Assembly (NCBI GenBank): GCA_028279155.1
Contig: JANQST010000232.1
Coordinates: forward strand, 1 to 10,876
Origin: Cyclobacteriaceae bacterium
GTDB lineage: Bacteria > Bacteroidota > Bacteroidia > Cytophagales > Cyclobacteriaceae
Direction: 5' to 3'
Length of the DNA: 10,876 nucleotides
How positions within the stretch are numbered: the first letter of the stretch is position 1; each line of letters begins with the position of its first letter. This document shows, piece by piece, positions 7,167-10,876 of this stretch. The notes beneath the pieces are model-generated. The model was not told the origin of the DNA. It worked only from the letters and a program-made list of their open reading frames with translations, and did no database searches. Position numbers and translations under genes: made by a program.

Positions 7167-8327
7167 CTAATCTTCCAAATTTGGAAGTATCCTGTCTTGA
7201 AGCACCGTCCAGGAAGATTTTTCGGGCTGATCATGAATATTCCATCCATTGAATACGACCAACAAATTCTTGTTTGGTACGATCATCAAAAATTGACCTC
7301 CGTACCCATTTCCTGCAAAAATTTCAGTTTGACTGTCATTATATGCAGGCACCCACCATTGAAACCCATATCCTGATCGTTCATTGAATTTCACCGTAGG
7401 GTAAATGGATTGCTCGACCCACTCTTTGGATACAATTTGTTGGTTTTCCCAAACCCCTTGGTCCAACATCAAATAGCCAACTTTGGCTAGATCATGCGTG
7501 GATAAGTATAGACCTCCCTCAGTATCAATTTCACCTTTGGGTGTTCTCTTCCAGTAGTAATCTGTAATCCCAAGTGGCCCGAACAATTTCTCTTCCGCCC
7601 ATTGATCAATTCTTTTTCCTGTGGTTATTCTCAGAATCTTTCCAAGCAACACACTGATTCCACTATTATAGACAAACTGAGTTCCCGGAGTGGTAGCCAT
7701 CGGTTTGTCCAGCACATATTGGATCCAATCGTCGCTGAGCTCCATCACGATGCAGTCATTATCTGCTTCATCATAAGAAGCTTCATCCCATTCAAACCCA
7801 CCTTGCATCGCCAACAAATTCCGCAGTGTTATGGATTGCTTTCTTACATCCGATTGGTCAAATGTATATTCTGAAAATAAAGGCATGACAGGAGAATCGA
7901 GTGGAATCATCATTTCTTCATCCATTGCTATCCCTACCAATAGTGATGTCACACTTTTAGTGACAGATTGAAGCGTATGCACAGAGGTTGAGTTGTAGAA
8001 TGGATGCCAGTCCGGATGATCGTAGTTGAATTGAAAATTTGTTGTATCGTATTGTTTTGAAATGATATGATAATCCTGCTTGTAGGCTTGTTCATACACC
8101 AATTTGCCATTTCTAATAACCAAAAAATGATCAATCAATCCATACTTTCCAGTTTCAATGTCTTGATGAATAGAATCTAACACCAGTGGATTGACTCCTT
8201 CTGTAACAGGGTCTGAAATATTCCAATAACGTGTTGTCTCTTTTGTTTGATTGCTTGACGGTTGAGAACATCCGAAAATAAAAGCGGCTAGGCATGTAAT
8301 GGAAAAAAGTTGCTTGATACGTATCAT
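7167..8327 (-). CDS. Serine hydrolase, beta-lactamase (class C / DD-peptidase) family lipoprotein
   Basis: Penicillin-binding-protein-like serine hydrolase, probably an esterase, D-amino-acid peptidase or similar rather than a true resistance enzyme. The N-terminus has a lipoprotein signal ending FIFGC (Cys20), which implies anchoring in the envelope. Motif 1 is SVTK (Ser121 nucleophile, Lys124). Motif 2 is YNS (Tyr220-Asn221). The third motif, normally KTG or HxG, is replaced by GNGYGGQ (339-345), as is common in the many non-lactamase members of this family. The domain runs from about 40 to 385. At 386 residues the length is typical. The start is ATG at 8327 with no Shine-Dalgarno sequence. 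The gene is flanked on both sides by inverted repeats (7021-7111 downstream, 8367-8476 upstream), so it sits as an isolated unit. I do not claim beta-lactam resistance. Confidence 0.9.
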   Translation of the reverse strand: MIRIKQLFSITCLAAFIFGCSQPSSNQTKETTRYWNISDPVTEGVNPLVLDSIHQDIETGKYGLIDHFLVIRNGKLVYEQAYKQDYHIISKQYDTTNFQFNYDHPDWHPFYNSTSVHTLQSVTKSVTSLLVGIAMDEEMMIPLDSPVMPLFSEYTFDQSDVRKQSITLRNLLAMQGGFEWDEASYDEADNDCIVMELSDDWIQYVLDKPMATTPGTQFVYNSGISVLLGKILRITTGKRIDQWAEEKLFGPLGITDYYWKRTPKGEIDTEGGLYLSTHDLAKVGYLMLDQGVWENQQIVSKEWVEQSIYPTVKFNERSGYGFQWWVPAYNDSQTEIFAGNGYGGQFLMIVPNKNLLVVFNGWNIHDQPEKSSWTVLQDRILPNLED

Positions 8328-8366
8328 CCGTTTGTGGCTAGTTTAGATAACTGTTCTGAAGTGAAC

Positions 8367-8476
8367 GCCTAATTAAAATGAGTATGCGCCCCAGTTGCAG
8401 GAAGAACTGTGGTTTCCGATTCGTGTTGTTCTTTCAAAGTACTCAGTTCGCATATTCATTTTAGTGTCTGTTAGGG
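8367..8476. repeat. Long near-perfect inverted repeat upstream of the beta-lactamase-family gene, attC-like ends
   Basis: AAAATGAGTATGCG (8375-8388) pairs with CGCATATTCATTTT (8449-8462) over 14 positions with one mismatch. Outside it, CCTAA (8368-8372) pairs with TTAGG (8471-8475). Read on the minus strand, the direction of the flanking genes, the outer boxes are CCCTAAC...ATTAGGC, each six of seven to RYYYAAC...GTTRRRY. The loop holds a small hairpin, CAGTT (8392-8396) with AACTG (8405-8409). The element follows 12 bases after the stop of the EF-hand-repeat lipoprotein gene. A 60-residue reading frame crosses it but has no sign of being a gene. Confidence 0.65.
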
Positions 8477-8487
8477 ATTTTTCAGAT

Positions 8488-9453
8488 TTAATTACTTCTA
8501 TACAGAAACAAGAATGATTTTCCGGTGGTCCAAGCGTTAGCAGATGCGTCTTCAATTCTAAACTGCATAAATAGATCTATCTGTTCCTGCGGTAAGCTTT
8601 CATAGATATTATCAGATTCCAAACGAACATAGCTCGTGCTGTTTGTGGAAACAGTAGTTTCTGAAATTGTGCTATTGTTTGTTCCATCATATAATTCAGC
8701 AAAGGCGTTTACGGAACCGTCACTAGTCCTTATGTTAGGAATAAAAACTACCGAGTCAACTCCAATCCAAGAAGTTATATCAAATTTTATTAACCCTTCT
8801 CCAAATCGGAAGCCCGTTGTACTAGATGATGCACCTTGCTGGTTAGTCCCCGCATCATGAATAGTTAACCTGATTTGTTCATCAAAGCCACCATCAACAC
8901 CGTTACAGATGTATCTAGTTATATCAATTTCATCAGTTCCAAGAGTTCCATCGCCATCATCATCAATCCCAGATTCAATTTTTATTCCTCCGTTGGAGCA
9001 ATTTGAGCCAGCTACCTCGTCGCTAATGTTAACCAAGCTTACCTTTCCATCAATTCCGTTGCATATGTAGGCTGTTGAAACTATTTCATCTACATCAAGA
9101 GTTCCATTACCATTATTATCAAATCCAGATTCAATTTTCAAACCGCCATTTTCACAGTTTGTCCCTGCGGGTTCAGAGGTTACGGAGGTTAGTCCAATAC
9201 TACCATCAAGTCCGTTGCATATATAGCTTGTACTTTGTATTTCATCAGCGTCAAGTGTTCCGTTTGAATTGTTGTCTATTCCAACATCAATCTTGATGCC
9301 ACCGTTTTCGCAGTTAGTTCCAACTGCTTCGTTGGTAACGTTGATTAAACTACTTAAGCCAATTGGTCCAATTGCCCCATCTTCCCCCTTACACGATAGC
9401 AGAATAGATATGATGGTTACTAAAAATGAGTTCTTGTACTTTGAAAGATGCAT
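8488..9453 (-). CDS. Lipoprotein with three EF-hand/cysteine tandem repeats (DUF7151-like) and a C-terminal beta-rich domain
   Basis: Surface or periplasmic lipoprotein of unknown function. The signal ends ILLSC (Cys21). A short collagen-like stretch GEDGAIGPIG (23-32) follows. Three 52-residue repeats run from 36 to 188. Each has TNC or SNC followed by NGG (Cys48, 100, 152), then a 12-residue acidic loop of canonical EF-hand spacing (60-71, 112-123, 164-175; DxNxNGxLxxxE in the first two), then YICNG (Cys79, 131, 183). Two cysteines per unit suggest one disulfide each, and the loops suggest Ca2+ binding. Repeats of this pattern match what I know as DUF7151, recalled from memory. Residues about 191-321 form a separate domain, rich in Thr/Ser and alternating hydrophobics, that I do not recognise. 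It is the first minus-strand gene beside the divergent recombinase, with a 162-base gap between them. AAGGA sits 2 bases before the ATG, which is close for a ribosome site. Confidence 0.88.
   Translation of the reverse strand: MHLSKYKNSFLVTIISILLSCKGEDGAIGPIGLSSLINVTNEAVGTNCENGGIKIDVGIDNNSNGTLDADEIQSTSYICNGLDGSIGLTSVTSEPAGTNCENGGLKIESGFDNNGNGTLDVDEIVSTAYICNGIDGKVSLVNISDEVAGSNCSNGGIKIESGIDDDGDGTLGTDEIDITRYICNGVDGGFDEQIRLTIHDAGTNQQGASSSTTGFRFGEGLIKFDITSWIGVDSVVFIPNIRTSDGSVNAFAELYDGTNNSTISETTVSTNSTSYVRLESDNIYESLPQEQIDLFMQFRIEDASANAWTTGKSFLFLYRSN
8890..9348 (-). repeat. Three 156-bp in-frame tandem repeats encoding EF-hand/Cys units
   Basis: The period is exactly 52 codons: Cys48, Cys100 and Cys152, and again Cys79, Cys131 and Cys183, fall 52 residues apart. 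The protein units are strongly alike (for example VGTNCENGG, AGTNCENGG, AGSNCSNGG), while the DNA has diverged enough that the expansion is not recent. Unit 3 has changed most, with DDDGDGTLGTDE in place of the Asn-rich loop. Confidence 0.85.
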
Positions 9454-9534
9454 ATTCCTTAAATCTGAATTATTCCTAACCCATTTATAAGCGGAATTTA
9501 TGGATTTATGTTTATTTAATCACTTGCCCAAGAG

Positions 9535-9589
9535 GGTTAATCGCTACTTTTTGGCATATGTCTTTTATTTTTGTATGAGCTGATTAACC
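9535..9589. repeat. 8-bp inverted repeat in the recombinase promoter region
   Basis: GGTTAATC (9535-9542) and GATTAACC (9582-9589) are perfect inverted arms separated by 39 bases, and the predicted -7 element of the recombinase lies between them. It may be an operator, a recombinase-binding pair, or chance. The left arm continues as GTTAATCGCTA, which differs by one base from GTTAATCGTTA on the minus strand at 6021-6031. Confidence 0.4.
9566..9573 (+). promoter_or_regulatory. Possible -7 promoter element for the tyrosine recombinase
   Basis: TATTTTTG is an exact match to the Bacteroidota -7 consensus TAnnTTTG, 42 bases before the ATG at 9616. No good TTTG -33 element is found at the usual spacing, since TTTTG at 9549-9553 is too close. 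The rest of the 9454-9615 gap shows no gene. Confidence 0.4.
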
Positions 9590-9615
9590 TTCCATTTTTG
9601 AGATAAAGAAACATA

Positions 9616-10035
9616 ATGGATAAATCAATTAGCGATTTTCAGCATATTCTTAGAACAAAAGGATACAGCTCTCAAACCATTTCTTCCTACGTTAGCGCTC
9701 TTTATCTATTCAAGAATTTCAAAGATTTTTATTCCTGGAAAACGATAGATAACGCTTTTATTATCAATACCTGCTTTGAGATGTTTGGTAAGCATACAAT
9801 GTCCTATTCATATCAAAAACAAGTGGTTAGTGCACTGATTCTGTTTCATAAGATGATGTTCGATACTGAACTAAGCCTTGAAATACTTAGGAACAGTAGG
9901 AAGCCATTTAAAATCCCGGTGGTTTTTTCAAAAGAAGAGGTAAACGCTATTTTGAATTCCATTACCAATTCCAAGCATCGGGCAATGATTGCTACAATCT
10001 ATAGCTTAGGGTTTACGTGTAGGAGAATTAACTAA
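9616..10035 (+). CDS. N-terminal fragment of the frameshifted tyrosine recombinase
   Basis: This 139-residue frame carries the SAM-like core-binding domain (about residues 1-85, beginning MDKSISDFQHILRTKGYSSQ) and the start of the catalytic domain (FKIPVVFSKEEVNAIL, 102-117). The last eight residues (GFTCRRIN) are out of frame and replace the catalytic Arg motif. If made, it could bind DNA but not cleave it. The ATG at 9616 is preceded by AT-rich sequence (AAAGAAACATA) with no clear Shine-Dalgarno sequence. Confidence 0.7.
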   Translation: MDKSISDFQHILRTKGYSSQTISSYVSALYLFKNFKDFYSWKTIDNAFIINTCFEMFGKHTMSYSYQKQVVSALILFHKMMFDTELSLEILRNSRKPFKIPVVFSKEEVNAILNSITNSKHRAMIATIYSLGFTCRRIN

Positions 10036-10036
10036 A

Positions 10037-10453
10037 ATGAAAGTGGTTGATATTGATGGAAAACGAAATGTAATTACCGTTTATGCTGCGAAAGGGAAGG
10101 AAGACAGGCAATTGATGTTTCCTGATTCACTTAGAAAACTTCTTAGAACCTACTATATAAAATATCGACCCAAGATTTTTCTGTTTGAAGGCCCCGGAGG
10201 GGAGCCGTACTCGCAAACGAGCTTGAGGAAAATCCTGTATCGTGCAATGAAGAAATGTGGCATTAACAAAAATGCCACTCTGCATACCCTTCGCCATAGT
10301 TTTGCAACTCATTTATTAGAAGATGGGACTGATGTGCGAATTATTCAGAAACTACTTGATCATACTTCAATCAAAACAACGATGATTTATACCCATGTGG
10401 CAAACACGCAACTTGTGGAAGTAAAATCACCAATGGATACCTTTGATCTGTGA
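10037..10453 (+). CDS. C-terminal catalytic fragment of the frameshifted tyrosine recombinase
   Basis: This 138-residue frame starts at an ATG one base after the upstream stop (TAAAATG), so termination-reinitiation could express it. In its own numbering it holds Lys19, HTLRH (His83, Arg86), His109 and Tyr118, but it lacks the first catalytic Arg, whose codon CGT (10016-10018) lies upstream of this start. The LDH at 107-109, in place of LGH, needs only a GGT to GAT change at 10358-10360. It ends in TGA at 10451-10453, overlapping the recQ start. Confidence 0.7.
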   Translation: MKVVDIDGKRNVITVYAAKGKEDRQLMFPDSLRKLLRTYYIKYRPKIFLFEGPGGEPYSQTSLRKILYRAMKKCGINKNATLHTLRHSFATHLLEDGTDVRIIQKLLDHTSIKTTMIYTHVANTQLVEVKSPMDTFDL

Positions 10454-10876
10454 GCAAGAACTCCCATCAAATACTCAAACACTATTGGAACTATGATTCC
10501 TTTCGTCCCTTGCAGGAGGAGATCATCCAATCGGTGTTGGATGGACAAGAGACACTGGCGTTGCTTCCAACAGGTGGAGGCAAATCTGTGTGCTTCCAGG
10601 TGCCCGCGCTTTACCTGGAAGGAATATGCCTTGTAGTCTCTCCACTCATCGCACTGATGAAAGACCAAGTGCAGCAACTAAAGGATCGGGGAGTGAACGC
10701 CACCGCTATTTATTCTGGGATGAGCAAGCGCGAAATAGACATCACGCTGGACAATTGCATTTATGGTGAGGTAAAATTTCTGTATGTCTCACCCGAACGC
10801 CTTAAGACAGAGCTATTCATCGAACGTGCCAGGCAAATGAAGATCGGGTTGCTGGCCATTGATGAGGCTCATTGTA
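10450..10876 (+). CDS. recQ: RecQ family ATP-dependent DNA helicase, 3' truncated
   Basis: 3'-5' DNA helicase of superfamily 2, acting in recombination repair and replication-fork processing. Only the first 142 residues are in the window. Motif 0 is FRPLQEEII (18-26). Walker A is LPTGGGKS (39-46, Lys45). Motif Ia is VVSPLIALMKDQV, followed by the FLYVSPERL strand. Walker B is DEAHC (138-142), the typical RecQ form. The start is GTG at 10450, forced because an in-frame TGA lies at 10444-10446 with a single codon between, and motif 0 is at the normal distance from it. The GTG overlaps the recombinase stop (GTGA), which suggests translational coupling. It is GC-rich compared with the recombinase (55 and 52 percent in two 60-base samples, against 40 and 30), so recQ is probably native chromosome and the recombinase an arrival. 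Confidence 0.93.
   Translation, partial: MSKNSHQILKHYWNYDSFRPLQEEIIQSVLDGQETLALLPTGGGKSVCFQVPALYLEGICLVVSPLIALMKDQVQQLKDRGVNATAIYSGMSKREIDITLDNCIYGEVKFLYVSPERLKTELFIERARQMKIGLLAIDEAHC

Larger units (their letters stand above)
9616..10453 (+). pseudogene. Tyrosine recombinase (phage integrase/Xer/IntI-like), broken by a one-base frameshift
   Basis: Site-specific DNA recombinase. Removing one G from the GGG at 10009-10011 joins two frames into a single 278-residue protein reading YSLGLRVGELTKMKVVDID across the join, a standard integrase core motif. As written, the first frame instead reads GFTCRRIN and stops at 10033-10035. Combined features: a SAM-like DNA-binding N-domain (about 1-85), Arg134 in GLRVGE, Lys159 in AAKGKEDR, HTLRH (His223, Arg226), His249 and Tyr258 in MIYTHV, so the catalytic set is complete apart from the frame break. 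The usual LGH reads LDH (Asp248). The C-terminus VKSPMDTF resembles the SPLD ending of IntI and related Bacteroidota recombinases. I see no IntI-specific insertion before HTLRH, so classical integron integrase is not supported. The gene is divergent from the four-gene minus-strand block and overlaps recQ by GTGA. Sequencing error or +1 programmed frameshifting are the alternatives. Confidence 0.85.

Noticed and set aside
7167..8327. Naming the serine hydrolase as an AmpC-type antibiotic-resistance gene
   Set aside because: The third motif is GNGYGGQ rather than KTG, and the family is full of esterases and peptidases. Resistance is not supported.
8373..8555. 60-residue minus-strand reading frame across the 8367-8476 palindrome
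   Set aside because: It overlaps the end of the lipoprotein gene in another frame and its sequence is dictated by the inverted repeat. There is no family resemblance or start context.
8890..9348. CRISPR-like or satellite repeat
   Set aside because: The 156-base periodicity is in frame and explained by protein repeats. There are no short identical repeats with unique spacers anywhere in the window.
9616..10453. Calling the recombinase a classical integron integrase (intI)
   Set aside because: The SPMD ending and HTLRHSFATHLL are IntI-like but shared with many Bacteroidota recombinases. No extra IntI-specific segment is visible before HTLRH, and the combined length of 278 is short for IntI.
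10387..10677. 96-residue minus-strand reading frame
   Set aside because: It lies opposite the recombinase 3' end and the clearly coding RecQ frame with helicase motifs.
1..10876. tRNA, rRNA or riboswitch genes
   Set aside because: No tRNA-like cloverleaf with a T-loop signature, no rRNA-like sequence and no recognisable riboswitch was seen in the intergenic gaps by eye. A covariance search was not possible.

Overview
The window looks like chromosomal DNA from a member of the Bacteroidota, probably a marine Cytophagales- or Flavobacteriia-like bacterium. This is inferred from three things: genes start without purine-rich Shine-Dalgarno sequences, TAnnTTTG-type -7 promoter elements are present, and there are several short-signal lipoproteins and exported hydrolases typical of the phylum. 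No species can be named from the sequence alone.

Left part (1-5376), ordinary chromosomal genes. A 5'-truncated S9 prolyl-oligopeptidase-type peptidase (+) converges on a sodium-coupled amino-acid transporter of the NSS/SNF family (-). An exported alpha/beta hydrolase (-) follows, transcribed divergently from a lipoprotein amidohydrolase (+) that has a complete metal-binding set. Together they suggest peptide and small-molecule scavenging: extracytoplasmic hydrolysis plus amino-acid uptake.

Middle part (5417-9453), an accessory-looking block. Four single-gene units all lie on the minus strand: a GrpB-family protein, a CPBP (CAAX-like) membrane protease with a forced TTG start, a serine beta-lactamase-family lipoprotein, and a lipoprotein with three tandem EF-hand/cysteine repeats. 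The three gaps between them each hold an inverted repeat of roughly 90-120 bp whose outer ends read (C/T)TAAC or GTAAC-like, paired with TTAG-like. One of them (7021-7111) fits the integron attC outer-box rule RYYYAAC...GTTRRRY exactly. Base composition in parts of this block is clearly AT-richer than in the flanks.

Right part (9454-10876). Divergent from the block is a tyrosine recombinase broken by a one-base frameshift just before its first catalytic arginine. Both halves are otherwise readable. Its stop overlaps, as GTGA, the GTG start of a RecQ-family DNA helicase that runs off the window. Composition jumps to about 50-55 percent GC at recQ.

The most interesting reading is that the recombinase and the four minus-strand units are a decayed integron-like or other recombinase-made cassette array: a divergent recombinase, single-gene units in one direction, and a folding recombination-like site after each of three units. 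This is inference. The recombinase lacks an obvious IntI-specific insertion, and two of the three palindromes match the attC boxes only partly. No tRNA, rRNA, CRISPR array or insertion sequence was seen. No stretch of more than 300 bases lacks a gene.
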